A stretch of 64,000 nucleotides of DNA from Acidobacteriota bacterium (GCA_019244185.1 JAFATB010000018.1:62001-126000), one strand, 5' to 3'; counted from the stretch's first letter, positions 28,149 through 37,622 are shown. Numbers and translations: made by a program. Notes: a model not told the origin generated them from the letters alone.

Positions 28149-28564
28149 CGCAAGGTCTCCTCCGCGCGCGCGAAGCCGGCCGACGCGAGCACGTCCGCCG
28201 CGCGCGGCGCGTCGCCTTCCTTCACGAAAACCCAGTCGCGCGAGAACGTCGAGACCACGAGGATGTCCAGCCCCGCGTCGCTCAGCGCGGCGGACAGTTT
28301 CGCGATGAAGCCGACGCAGTAGAACGGATGCGCACAGTCGATCGACAGCAGCAGCCAGCGGTCGGGATTGACCTCGATGACGTCGGCGGCAGCCAGTCCT
28401 TCCGGCGTCGTCACCACCGTCGTCTCGCGCTCGTCGCGCGCGATCATGAGATGCTGTCCGGCATCGCGCACCGCCGCCGCGCGCGCCCAGACGTACGTCC
28501 CGGCGAAGCGGAAGGTGCTGTGATGGATCACGTCCTCGGTCGACGGAGGGATCTCGATGCTCAC
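28145..28564 (-). CDS. ACT domain protein (ACT_7/CASTOR type)
   Basis: A 139-residue protein with two ACT-like halves. The second, CVGFIAKLSAALSDAGLDILVVSTFSRDWVFVKEGD, matches the ACT_7 domain found in aspartate kinase-like and CASTOR-type amino acid sensors, usually binding small amino acids at the interface. The GTG start at 28564 overlaps the start of the divergent DUF1287 gene by eight bases. It is the first gene of a unit with the frameshifted AraC gene and the exported hydrolase. Confidence 0.75.
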   Translation of the reverse strand: MSIEIPPSTEDVIHHSTFRFAGTYVWARAAAVRDAGQHLMIARDERETTVVTTPEGLAAADVIEVNPDRWLLLSIDCAHPFYCVGFIAKLSAALSDAGLDILVVSTFSRDWVFVKEGDAPRAADVLASAGFARAEETLR

Positions 28565-29135
28565 GCGGCGGATTTTAACCTTCGCACTCCTGACGCTCGC
28601 GCTGCAGGCCGGCGCGTCGCAGCGCGACGCGTTCGTCGCGGCGGCGAAGGCGCAGGTCGGTGTCACGCGCGCATACGATCCCGCGTACCGCCAGCTCGCG
28701 TATCCCGGAGGCGACATCCCGCTGAGCCGCGGCGTTTGCAGCGACGTCGTCATCCGGGCGATGCGCAAGGCCGGCTACGACCTGCAGGTGCTCGTGCACG
28801 AGGACATGCGCGCGCATTTCGATGCATATCCAAGGAAATGGGGGCTGCGCAAGCCGGACGCGAACATCGACCACCGCCGCGTGCCGAACCTGGCCACCTT
28901 CTTCACGCGCCAGGGACGCGCGCTGCCGGTCACGCGCGACGCCCGCGACTACGCGCCGGGCGACATCGTCACCTGGCGCCTCGCGTCGGGCGTGCCGCAC
29001 ATCGGCGTCGTCAGCGACGTGGCCGCAGGCGACACGAGCCGGCGGATGGTCGTGCACAACATCGGCTGGGGCGCGCAGCTCGAGGACGTGCTCTTCGCGT
29101 ACGAGCTGACCGGCCACTACCGCTGGTTCCGCTGA
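28557..29135 (+). CDS. DUF1287 protein, exported NlpC/P60-like
   Basis: A 192-residue protein of the DUF1287 family: signal peptide (about residues 1-21), then YDPAYRQLAYPGGDIP, SRGVCSDVVIRAMR (probable catalytic Cys), LVHEDMRAHF, NIDHRRVPNL, PGDIVTWRL, VPHIGVVSD (probable catalytic His) and a closing ITGHY-like motif. The family is assigned to the NlpC/P60-like cysteine peptidase superfamily and is thought to act on the cell wall, but activity is unproven. It precedes the symporter gene by only 15 bases and so heads a muropeptide-type operon. Confidence 0.85.
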   Translation: MLTRRILTFALLTLALQAGASQRDAFVAAAKAQVGVTRAYDPAYRQLAYPGGDIPLSRGVCSDVVIRAMRKAGYDLQVLVHEDMRAHFDAYPRKWGLRKPDANIDHRRVPNLATFFTRQGRALPVTRDARDYAPGDIVTWRLASGVPHIGVVSDVAAGDTSRRMVVHNIGWGAQLEDVLFAYELTGHYRWFR

Positions 29136-29150
29136 CGTTCATCTGACGCG

Positions 29151-30584
29151 ATGCACGCCATCGACTTCGTCATCATCGCGGCGTATCTCGCGGCGGTGCT
29201 CGCGTCCGGACTCTGGTTCGGCCGCCGCCAGAAGACGACCGAGCAGTACTTTCTCGCCGGCCACGCCGTGCCGTGGTGGGCGATCGCGGCCTCGATCGTC
29301 GCCACCGAAACGTCGACCATCACGTTCATCTCCGTGCCCGGCATCGCCTGGGCGCGCGGCGGCGACTTCCGCTTCCTGCAGGTCGTCTTCGGCTACGTCG
29401 TCGCGCGCGTGCTCATCTCCGCGTTCTTCATGCCGTACTACTTCCGCGGCACGCTCGTCACCGTCTACGAGCTGCTGCAGACGCGCTTCGGCGCGTCCGT
29501 GAAAGCGCTTGCCGCGTCGCTGTTCGTGATCATGCGCACGATTGCGGATGGCGTGCGCCTGCTGCTCACCGCGTACGTGCTGCACGCGCTGCTCACCGGC
29601 CTCGGCGTCGGCACGCTGGTGACGCTGCTCGGCGTGGTCATGATCGTCTTCACGCTCATCGGCGGCATCGAGGCCGTCGTCTGGATCGAGGTCGTGCAAC
29701 TCGCGATCTACCTCGGCGGTGCGATCGCCGCCGCGATCGTGCTCATCGATCACACCGGCCTCGCGCACGCGATCGACCTCGGCGCCGCCGCCGGCAAGTT
29801 CCGCGTGTTCGACTTCTCGCCCGACCTCACGCGCGTCTATACGTTCTGGTCGGGCCTCATCGGCGGCACGTTTCTCACGCTGTCGACGCACGGCACCGAT
29901 CAGTACCTCGTGCAGCGCTATCTGTGCACCGACCGCGCGCGCAGCGCGTCGAAGGCGCTCCTCGCATCCGCCGCGGTCGTGCTCGCGCAGTTCGCGGGGT
30001 TCCTCTTCATCGGCGTGCTGCTGTTCGCGTTCTACGGCAACCGCGCCTTCGCGAGCTCCGATCAAGTCTTCCCCGACTTCATCGCGCACCATCTGCCGCC
30101 GGGACTCGCGGGGCTCGTCATCGCCGCGATCCTCGCGGCCGCGCTGTCGTCGTCGCTCAACTCGATCGCCGCGACCGTCGTCGCCGATCTCGTCCGCCCG
30201 CGCGACGAGCGCCACGCGATGCGCCTCTCGCGCGTGCTGACGGTCGTCGCCGGCATCGTGCAGATCGCGGTCGGCATCGCCATGCAGCAGACGCAGCGCG
30301 CCGCGCTCAACACCGCGCTCTCCGTCGCCTCGCTGATCAACGGCCCGGTCCTCGGCGTCTTCTTCCTCGGCGCGACGCAACGCGCCACGACGCGGGCCGC
30401 GCTCGCCGGCATGTTCGCCGGCATCGTCGCGGTGACGCTCGTCGCGTTCACGACGCACGTCGCGTGGCCGTGGTACGCCGTCGTCGGCTCGGTGGTCACG
30501 TTCGGCGTCGGTATCATCGCGGCGTGGATCTCTCCCGAAAAATCGGACAGCTCTTCGTCGTCGCCGCGCGCGGCGGCGCGCTGA
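29151..30584 (+). CDS. Sodium:solute symporter (SSS family)
   Basis: A 477-residue transporter with about 13 membrane helices of the LeuT fold. The family segments are present: RRQKTTEQYFLAGHAVPWWAIAASIVATETSTITF near the N-terminus, the first-helix break, and FAFYGNRAFASSDQVFPDFIAHHLPPGLAGLVIAAILAAALSSSLNS in the second half with the Ser-rich Na2 sites. It lies in one unit with NagZ and NamZ, so sugars released from peptidoglycan (MurNAc, GlcNAc or anhydro-MurNAc) are the likely cargo. This is inference from context; SSS proteins also carry sialic acid, glucose and amino acids. Confidence 0.87.
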   Translation: MHAIDFVIIAAYLAAVLASGLWFGRRQKTTEQYFLAGHAVPWWAIAASIVATETSTITFISVPGIAWARGGDFRFLQVVFGYVVARVLISAFFMPYYFRGTLVTVYELLQTRFGASVKALAASLFVIMRTIADGVRLLLTAYVLHALLTGLGVGTLVTLLGVVMIVFTLIGGIEAVVWIEVVQLAIYLGGAIAAAIVLIDHTGLAHAIDLGAAAGKFRVFDFSPDLTRVYTFWSGLIGGTFLTLSTHGTDQYLVQRYLCTDRARSASKALLASAAVVLAQFAGFLFIGVLLFAFYGNRAFASSDQVFPDFIAHHLPPGLAGLVIAAILAAALSSSLNSIAATVVADLVRPRDERHAMRLSRVLTVVAGIVQIAVGIAMQQTQRAALNTALSVASLINGPVLGVFFLGATQRATTRAALAGMFAGIVAVTLVAFTTHVAWPWYAVVGSVVTFGVGIIAAWISPEKSDSSSSSPRAAAR

Positions 30585-32059
30585 ACGACGACGTCCGCCG
30601 CTACGTGCGCGACCTCCACGCCGGCGGCGTGATCTGGTTCCAGTCGACGACCGCCGAGACCGCGCGCGTCAACGCGGAGCTGCAGTCGCTCGCGAAGACG
30701 CCGCTGCTCGTCAGCGCCGATCTCGAGTCGGGTATGGGCATGCGCTTCACCGACGCGACGTGGTGGCCTCCGGCGATGGCCGTCGCCGCCGCGGGCGATC
30801 CGGAGCTGGCGTTCCAGCAGGGGCGCGCCACCGCGAGCGAGGCGCGCGCCATCGGCGTGCAGCACATCCTCGCGCCGGTCGCCGACGTGAACGTCGATCC
30901 CGCCAATCCCGTGATCAACACGCGCAGCTTCGGCGAAGATCCGCACGAGGTCGCGCGGTACGTCGCCGCATTCGTGCGCGGCATCCAAAGCGAAGGCGCG
31001 CTCGCGACCGCGAAGCATTTCCCCGGACACGGCAACACGCACGTCGACTCGCACCGCGCCTTGCCGGTGCTCGACGTCGACCGCGAACGCCTCGACCGCG
31101 TCGAGCTCGTGCCGTTCCGCGCCGCGATCGACGCCGGCGTCGCCTCGATCATGATCGGCCACCTCGCCGTGCCCGCGCTCGATCCGACGCTCGCGCCGGT
31201 GCGCGCGGAATTCGAAAACATCTACGGCACCGCGCGCGACGAAGTGACGCGCGGCGGCACGCTGCCCGCCACGCTCTCGCGTCCCGTGATCGAAGATCTC
31301 CTACGTCGCGACCTCGGCTTTCGCGGCCTCGTCGTCACCGACAGCTTCGACATGGGCGGTCTCGCCGCGCACTTCGATCCGGGCGAAGCGGCCGTGCGCG
31401 CGATCGAGGCCGGCAACGACCAGGTGCTCTACTCCGCCGACACCGACGCCGCGATCGCCGCCGTGCACGCCGCGGTCCGCAGCGGACGCCTGCCGCTCGG
31501 GCGCATCGATGCATCCGTCGAGCGCATCCTCGCCGCGAAGCGCGCGCTCTCCTCGCTGCCGTCGCGGAACGTCCTCCGCAACGACGACGTCGCGTACGAG
31601 CTCGCACGCCGCTCCATCACGCTCGTGCGCGATGAACGCGGCCTGCTGCCGCTGCGCGCGCGCAAGCTCACCGCCGTCGTCGTTAGCGATCGCCCCGAAC
31701 CGAATCCGCTGCACGATGCGCTTCACGCGCTCGCCGCCGATCGCGTGCTCACGCTCGACGCGACGAGCGAAGACGTCGACGTGGACGCCGAGCTCCTCGT
31801 GCTCCTGCTCGCGCTGCGTCCGATCTCCGGCGCCGGCCGCATCGCCGTTCCCGCCGCCGCGCGACGTCTCGCCGAACGCCACGCGCGCAGCTGCATCGCG
31901 ATCTCGTTCGGCAGCCCGTACGTGGCGCGCGAGCTCGAGGGCGTCTCCACCTTCCTCTGCGCGTGGGGCATCCAGCCTCTGCTGCAACGCGCGGCCATCG
32001 ACGCGTTGCGCGGCGCGATTCCGTTTCGCGGACGTCTGCCGGTGACGATTCCGTCTTGA
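30524..32059 (+). CDS. nagZ: Beta-N-acetylhexosaminidase, GH3 (NagZ)
   Basis: A 511-residue enzyme. The TIM-barrel starts at VDLSRKIGQLFVVAARG from a GTG that lies inside the symporter gene (61-base overlap). The NagZ signature AKHFPGHGNTHVDSHR (about residue 164) carries the His and Asp acid/base dyad typical of NagZ, and the nucleophile Asp is in VVTDSFDMGGL (about residue 272). A C-terminal domain of about 170 residues makes it longer than E. coli NagZ, similar to Bacillus NagZ. It removes GlcNAc from the non-reducing end of peptidoglycan fragments. No signal peptide is obvious, so it may be cytoplasmic. Confidence 0.92.
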   Translation: MDLSRKIGQLFVVAARGGALNDDVRRYVRDLHAGGVIWFQSTTAETARVNAELQSLAKTPLLVSADLESGMGMRFTDATWWPPAMAVAAAGDPELAFQQGRATASEARAIGVQHILAPVADVNVDPANPVINTRSFGEDPHEVARYVAAFVRGIQSEGALATAKHFPGHGNTHVDSHRALPVLDVDRERLDRVELVPFRAAIDAGVASIMIGHLAVPALDPTLAPVRAEFENIYGTARDEVTRGGTLPATLSRPVIEDLLRRDLGFRGLVVTDSFDMGGLAAHFDPGEAAVRAIEAGNDQVLYSADTDAAIAAVHAAVRSGRLPLGRIDASVERILAAKRALSSLPSRNVLRNDDVAYELARRSITLVRDERGLLPLRARKLTAVVVSDRPEPNPLHDALHALAADRVLTLDATSEDVDVDAELLVLLLALRPISGAGRIAVPAAARRLAERHARSCIAISFGSPYVARELEGVSTFLCAWGIQPLLQRAAIDALRGAIPFRGRLPVTIPS

Positions 32060-32076
32060 TTGATTAGGATGCGTGC

Positions 32077-34365
32077 GTGCGTCGCGCCCGGTTGCTGCTG
32101 TTCCTGCTGGCCGCCGCCTGCGCGACGGCGCCGGCGCCGCCCCCGCACGCGACGTCGCCCTCGTTCGACGCCGCGAAGCTCACCGAGATCGACGCGGCGA
32201 TCGACGACGCCGTTGCGCACAAACGCATCCCCGGCGGCGTGCTCTGGATCGAGCATGACGGCGACACGTACCACCGCGCCTACGGCAAACGGGCGCTGAC
32301 GCCGGACGTCGAGTGGGCCACCGAGGACACGATCTACGACATCGCGTCGCTCACGAAAGTCGTCGCCACCGCGCCGTCGATCTGGCTGCTGATCGCCGAC
32401 GGCAAGATCGCGCTCGACGCGCCCGCGCGCATGTACCTCCCCGAGCTCGCCGACGACGCGATCACCGTCCGCCATCTGCTCACGCACACCTCCGGCCTGC
32501 GCCCCGACCTCGACCTCCACGAACAATGGATGGGCTACGACGAGGGCATCCGCCACGCGCTCGCCGAGAAGCCGCGCCATCGCCCCGGCACGGTCTTCAT
32601 CTACTCCGACATCAACTACATCCTCCTCGGCGAGATCGTGCATCGCGTCTCCGGCGAGACGCTCGACGACTTCGCGTTCCGCCGCATCTTCACGCCGCTC
32701 GGCATGACCGACACGAACTTCCAGCCGAGCCAGGGCGTCGTGCGCATCGCACCGACCGAACGCCTCTACGACGATCCGCTCGCGCCCGATCCCGTGATCC
32801 TGCGCGGCGTCGTGCACGATCCCACCGCGCGGCGCATGGACGGTGTCGCCGGACACGCGGGACTCTTCTCCACCGCCGCCGATCTCGCCAAATTCGCGCG
32901 CGCGGTGCTCGCGGGCAACTTCTTTCCGCGCGAGATGACGGAGATCGCGACGCCGCCGGAGATGCCGATCAAACGCGCCGCCGGCTTCGACGTCGACTCC
33001 GCGTACAGCCGCCCGCGCGGCGATCTCTTTCCCATCGGCTCGTTCGGTCACACGGGCTGGACCGGCGGCTTCTTCTGGATCGATCCGTCGTCGCACGCGT
33101 TCTACATCTTTCTCTCGAATCGCGTGCATCCGAACGGACAAGGCAGCGTCACCGCCCTCCAGCAACGCCTCGGCACACTCGTCGCCGAATCGCTCCGCGG
33201 CGCCACGTTCACTCCCGTCCCGCGCCGCGTCGGCTGGGTCACCGGCGGCGGCGCCGCGCAGAACGGCATCGACGTGCTCGACGCGAACGGCTACGCCGCA
33301 CTCCGCGGCCTGCGCATCGGTCTCATCACGAATCAAACCGGCATCGATCACGCCGGCAACCTGACCATCGATCTGCTGCGCGGCGCGCCCGACGTGACGC
33401 TCGTCTCCGTCTTCAGCCCCGAACACGGCATCAGCGGCATCGCCGACGACAACATCTCCGACGACCGCATCCGCGGCCTGCCGCTCTACAGCCTTTACGG
33501 CGATCGCCGCAAGCCTCTGCCCGAACAACTCGCGAACCTCGACGCGCTGGTCTTCGACATCCAGGACATCGGCACGCGCTTCTACACCTACATCTCGACG
33601 ATGGGCCTCGCCATGGAAGCCGCCGCCGACGCGAAGATCAAGTTCATCGTGCTCGATCGCGTGAATCCCATCGGCGGCGACGTCGTCGAAGGTCCCGTGC
33701 TCCAGGGCGACACGAACTTCACCGGCTTCCATCCGATCGCGATCCGCCACGGAATGACCGTCGGCGAGCTCGCACGCATGTTCCGCGCGGAGCGCAAGAT
33801 CGATGTCGATCTCACCGTGATCCCCGTCCACGGCTGGGCGCGCAATCAGTGGCAGGACGAAGCCGGCTTACCGTGGGTGAACCCGTCCCCGAACATCCGC
33901 AGCCTCGACGCCGCCGCGCTCTATCCCGGCCTCGGACTCCTCGAACGCGCGCTCTCCGTCGGCCGCGGCACCGACACGCCCTTCGAAATCGTTGGTGCAC
34001 CCTACATCGAAGGCGCCGTCCTCGCCCGCGAGCTGCGCGGCGTGCGCGGCGTCTCCTTCACCCCCATCCGCTTCACGCCCACCGCGAGCACGTTCGCCAA
34101 CACGGAATGCGGCGGCCTCCGCATCGCGATCACGAACCGCCGCCAACTCCGCAGCGTGGAGCTCGGCGTCGCCATCGCCTCCGCCCTCGTCCGCCTCTAC
34201 CCCTCGCAGTTCGCCGTCGACGAGATCGAGCCGCTCCTCCGCGACAAGGAAACCCTCAACGCCATCCGCGCCGGCAGGACCCTCGACGACATGCGCGTCT
34301 TCTGGCGCATCGACGCGTTCCTCGCCCGGCGCGCGAAGTACCTGACGCGTTGGCCGTCGCAGTGA
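32077..34365 (+). CDS. Fusion of beta-lactamase-fold serine hydrolase and exo-muramidase NamZ
   Basis: A 762-residue lipoprotein: signal with lipobox LAAAC (about residue 15). Residues about 30-380 are a class C beta-lactamase/PBP-fold hydrolase with SLTK (about 91), YSDIN (about 176) and HTGWTGG (about 324). Residues about 395-762 are a DUF1343/NamZ domain (GH171) with LITNQTG, FSPEHG, DIQDIGTRFYTY and PSPNI. In Bacillus subtilis separate neighbouring genes encode a beta-lactamase-like amidase (AmiE, ybbE), NagZ and NamZ (ybbC). Here amidase-like and muramidase activities are joined, so stem peptides could be removed and MurNAc released by one polypeptide. GTG start; the gene follows nagZ by 17 bases. 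Confidence 0.88.
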   Translation: MRRARLLLFLLAAACATAPAPPPHATSPSFDAAKLTEIDAAIDDAVAHKRIPGGVLWIEHDGDTYHRAYGKRALTPDVEWATEDTIYDIASLTKVVATAPSIWLLIADGKIALDAPARMYLPELADDAITVRHLLTHTSGLRPDLDLHEQWMGYDEGIRHALAEKPRHRPGTVFIYSDINYILLGEIVHRVSGETLDDFAFRRIFTPLGMTDTNFQPSQGVVRIAPTERLYDDPLAPDPVILRGVVHDPTARRMDGVAGHAGLFSTAADLAKFARAVLAGNFFPREMTEIATPPEMPIKRAAGFDVDSAYSRPRGDLFPIGSFGHTGWTGGFFWIDPSSHAFYIFLSNRVHPNGQGSVTALQQRLGTLVAESLRGATFTPVPRRVGWVTGGGAAQNGIDVLDANGYAALRGLRIGLITNQTGIDHAGNLTIDLLRGAPDVTLVSVFSPEHGISGIADDNISDDRIRGLPLYSLYGDRRKPLPEQLANLDALVFDIQDIGTRFYTYISTMGLAMEAAADAKIKFIVLDRVNPIGGDVVEGPVLQGDTNFTGFHPIAIRHGMTVGELARMFRAERKIDVDLTVIPVHGWARNQWQDEAGLPWVNPSPNIRSLDAAALYPGLGLLERALSVGRGTDTPFEIVGAPYIEGAVLARELRGVRGVSFTPIRFTPTASTFANTECGGLRIAITNRRQLRSVELGVAIASALVRLYPSQFAVDEIEPLLRDKETLNAIRAGRTLDDMRVFWRIDAFLARRAKYLTRWPSQ

Positions 34366-34376
34366 CGCCGAGGGAT

Positions 34377-34545
34377 ACCGACCGGGAGCGCCTCCGGCGG
34401 GCCGGCACGGCCGGCAGCGCTAAGGGCCTAGCCTAGACGCACGTGCGGTCGCGGTTAACGTTGTTGACGGCAGCCGCACGTGCGTACTGGCTAAGCCCTT
34501 AGCGCTGCCGGCCGCGCCGGCCCGCCGGAGGCGCTCCTCGTCGGT
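34377..34545. repeat. Long inverted repeat, 72-bp arms
   Basis: Left arm 34377-34448 and right arm 34474-34545 are inverted copies with seven mismatches, around a 25-base spacer. It fills the space between the convergent NamZ fusion and kinase genes. No transposase or target-site duplication is visible. It may be a non-autonomous palindromic element or a double-stranded terminator. Confidence 0.9.
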
Positions 34546-34557
34546 CTCTCCGGCGCA

Positions 34558-37551
34558 TCACCGCAGCGCCAAGGCGACAGCGTCCTCGGTCGTGCCGTCC
34601 CAGCGCGCGCCGAGGGCTTCGATGTCGGCTTCGACTTGCGAGCGTTCGGCGGGGGGGACGGGGGCGCCGAGTTTGGCGCGGAGTATGGCGGCGGCGCCGA
34701 GGAGGCGTGCGTCGCGGCGGAGGCCGCCGAGGGCTTCGAGGACGCTCGCGCTGCGCCAGCGGTCGCCGAGCTCCCAGTGCAGCGTGAGGCTGTCCTGGAG
34801 AACCGGGATTGCGCGTTGGGCGGAGCCGCGGGCGCGGAGGACGTAGCCGAGGAGATTGAGCGACCACGCGATGCCCTCGCGGAACCCGCCGGCGCGCGAC
34901 CATGACAGGCACTCGTCGAGCCACTGCTCGGAGGTGTCGAGTGCGCCGGAGTAAAGCGATGCGGCGGCGAGATTGAGGAGCGACCAGGCCACGCCTTCGG
35001 TATCGCGGCGTTCGCGGAAGAGTTGCAGCGTCTCCTCGCACAGCTCGAAGGTATGCGCGTAATTGCGATTGAGCCATGACGCGAAGCCGACGTAGTTGAG
35101 CGAGCGGCCCGCGTTCGCGACGTCTTCGAGCTCGAGCCAGATCGTGCGGGAGAGCAAGTGGAGATCGATCGCGTGATCGTACTCGCCGCGTTCGCGGGCG
35201 ATCGAGCCGCGGAACTGCAGCGACTGCGCGAGGCTCATCGGATCGCCGTGGCGTCGTGCGAGCTCGATGCTCGACTCGAGCAGCTCGATGGCGTGGTCGT
35301 AATCGCATTGCAGGAACGCGAGCGCGCCGGCGCCGGTGAGGACTTTCGTACGGATGGGAACGTCGTTGCCGCCGGGAACGCCGAGGGCCGTTTCGAGCGA
35401 GCGGCGTCCCTCGGCGTAATGGCCGCCGAGATACCACGACCACCAGAGTGCGGCGCCGAGGCGGAGGGCGAGCTCCGCGTCGCCGGCGCGTGCGGCCCAA
35501 TCGAGCGCGGTGCGGAAATTGTCGGCGTCCCAGGCGAGGGTGTCCGGTTCCAGCTCGCATTCTTCCGCGATCGACGTCATGAGTTGCGCGTGCGCGCGGC
35601 CGATCTCGCCGGCGCGGTTTTGTTCGCGGAGGAGCTCGAGACCGTAGTCGCGGATCGTCGCGAGCATCGTGAAGCGCGGCTGTTCTTCAGAGGATGCTGG
35701 ATCGCGGCGGAGGAACGACTTCTCGAGCAATGAGGAGATGCCATCGAGGACATCGTCGCCGGCGAGGCGTTCCGCTTCGGCGAGCGTGAAGCCGCCGCGG
35801 AAAACCGAGAGTGTGGTGAAGAGTTGCTTATCGCGTTCGTCGAGCAGGTTGTAGCCCCACGAGATCGCGTTGCGCATCGTCTGCTGGCGTTCGGGCAGAT
35901 CGCGCGCGCCGCCGGAGAGGAGCGACAGGCGATTCTCCACGCGTGCGAGCATCGCTTTCGGCGGCAGCAGCTTCACGCGCGCGGCGGCGAGCTCGATCGC
36001 GAGCGGGAGGCCGTCGAGGCGGACGCAGATCTCCGCGATCGCGCGCGCGTTGTCGGCGTTCAGCACGAAGTCGCTTTTGACCGCGGACGCGCGCTCGACG
36101 AACAGCGCGACTGCCGGGTAGTGCGCGAATGCGTCGGGCTCCATCGGCAGATCGAGCGGCGGCGTCGGTAGCGGCGGCACCGCGTATTCGCGTTCGCCGG
36201 AGATACGCAGCGGCGCGCGGCTCGTCGCAAGCGCTTTCACCCGCGGCGCGCCGGCGAGCAGCGCGGCCACGACCGGCGCGGCATCGAGCACTTGCTCGAA
36301 ATTGTCGAAGACGAACAGCATGCGCTTCTCGCGGATCGCGAAGCGCACCGCGTCGAGCAGCGACGCGCCGCCTTCGGGAAGGCCCAGCGTTTCGGCGATC
36401 TCGGAGAGCACCAGCTGCGGATCGTTGATCGATGAGAGCGGAATCCACCAGACGCCGTCGTCGTAGTCGCGGAGGAGCTCCGCGCCCAACGCGAGGGCGA
36501 GGCGCGTCTTGCCGGTGCCGCCGGGGCCGGTGAGCGTGACGAGGCGGATTTCGTCGCGGCGGAGGAGCGAGAGGACGTCGTCGCGTTCGAGATCGCGGCC
36601 GACGAGCGGCGTGATGCGCAGAGGAAGATTGCTCGGCGGCGGCTCGGTGACGGTCACCGATTCCGTGGTTGCGAGGCGCGACTCGCTCGAGCCGCGGACG
36701 CGCGCCGCGTCGCGTGCGAGCTCGGCGCGGAGGCGTTGCAGATCGTCGAGCAGCTCGCTCGCGCTTTGGTAGCGGCGCGCGCGGTCCTTCGTCATCGCCT
36801 TGTCGACGATCGCGGCGAGGCGCGGTGCGGCGGGGAGATTGTCGTGGCGCGTGAGCGGCGGCGGCTGATTGCGCAGGATCGCGGCGGCGACGTCGGAGGT
36901 GCTGTCACCTTCGAACGGAAGGCGTCCGCTGATCAGCTCGTACATCACGACGCCGGTGCTCCAGATGTCGCTGCGCGAGTCGAGCGGCAGGCCGCGCAGC
37001 TGCTCGGGCGACATGTAGAACACCGTGCCGCGCACGACGTACGGATCCGTCTTCGAGACGCCCGGCTCCGGCTCCGCGTTCGTGCGCGCGAGGCCGAAGT
37101 CGAGCAGCTTCACGTAGCCGTCGCCGCGCAGCATGATGTTGTCCGGCTTGATGTCGCGGTGCACGAGGCCGACCGCTTCCGCCGCGGTGATCGCGGAGGC
37201 GATCTGCATGGCCAGATCGAGCACCTCGTCGATGGTCGGCTCCGCGCGCAGCAGCCGCTGGCGCAGCGTGATGCCGTCGACGTACTCGGTGGCGATGAAA
37301 TGGTCCTCGCCGAACGTGCCGACGTCGTAGACCGTGAGGATGTTCGGGTGATTGAGTGCGGACGCGGCGCGCGCCTCGTACTCGAGCCGCTTGCGCAGTT
37401 CCTCGTCGTGGCGGATCTCGCCGGCGAGGACTTTCAGCGCGACGGGCCGCTGCAGCTGCGCGTCGTGCGCGAGGTAGACCTCGCCCATCCCCCCCGCGCC
37501 GATAAGCGAGCGGATCTCGTAGCGGCCGTGACGGGAGCCCGGGAGAAGCAT
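34558..37551 (-). CDS. Serine/threonine protein kinase fused to STAND ATPase and TPR repeats
   Basis: A 997-residue cytosolic signalling protein. Residues about 10-275 form a Hanks-type kinase with IGAGGMGEVYLA, VALKVLAGE, HRDIKPDN and DFGLA followed by MSPEQL. Residues about 315-600 form an NB-ARC/AP-ATPase (STAND) module with Walker A TGPGGTGKTRL (about 344) and LFVFDNFEQV (about 415), then SGERE and LDGLPLAIELAAAR. The remainder is TPR-like helical repeat. Similar layouts occur in AfsR/LuxR-type signal integrators, but no DNA-binding domain is present. It has no transmembrane segment. TACAAT lies 11 bases before the ATG. Confidence 0.92.
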   Translation of the reverse strand: MLLPGSRHGRYEIRSLIGAGGMGEVYLAHDAQLQRPVALKVLAGEIRHDEELRKRLEYEARAASALNHPNILTVYDVGTFGEDHFIATEYVDGITLRQRLLRAEPTIDEVLDLAMQIASAITAAEAVGLVHRDIKPDNIMLRGDGYVKLLDFGLARTNAEPEPGVSKTDPYVVRGTVFYMSPEQLRGLPLDSRSDIWSTGVVMYELISGRLPFEGDSTSDVAAAILRNQPPPLTRHDNLPAAPRLAAIVDKAMTKDRARRYQSASELLDDLQRLRAELARDAARVRGSSESRLATTESVTVTEPPPSNLPLRITPLVGRDLERDDVLSLLRRDEIRLVTLTGPGGTGKTRLALALGAELLRDYDDGVWWIPLSSINDPQLVLSEIAETLGLPEGGASLLDAVRFAIREKRMLFVFDNFEQVLDAAPVVAALLAGAPRVKALATSRAPLRISGEREYAVPPLPTPPLDLPMEPDAFAHYPAVALFVERASAVKSDFVLNADNARAIAEICVRLDGLPLAIELAAARVKLLPPKAMLARVENRLSLLSGGARDLPERQQTMRNAISWGYNLLDERDKQLFTTLSVFRGGFTLAEAERLAGDDVLDGISSLLEKSFLRRDPASSEEQPRFTMLATIRDYGLELLREQNRAGEIGRAHAQLMTSIAEECELEPDTLAWDADNFRTALDWAARAGDAELALRLGAALWWSWYLGGHYAEGRRSLETALGVPGGNDVPIRTKVLTGAGALAFLQCDYDHAIELLESSIELARRHGDPMSLAQSLQFRGSIARERGEYDHAIDLHLLSRTIWLELEDVANAGRSLNYVGFASWLNRNYAHTFELCEETLQLFRERRDTEGVAWSLLNLAAASLYSGALDTSEQWLDECLSWSRAGGFREGIAWSLNLLGYVLRARGSAQRAIPVLQDSLTLHWELGDRWRSASVLEALGGLRRDARLLGAAAILRAKLGAPVPPAERSQVEADIEALGARWDGTTEDAVALALR

Positions 37552-37622
37552 GGATCGGACGAATTGTATGCTGCGGACCCGACACGACCGGCCGCGTGGG
37601 CGTATCCTTCTCTCCGTCCAAA

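Noticed and set aside
34377..34545. Insertion sequence
   Set aside because: No transposase frame and no visible target-site duplication; only an inverted repeat is present.
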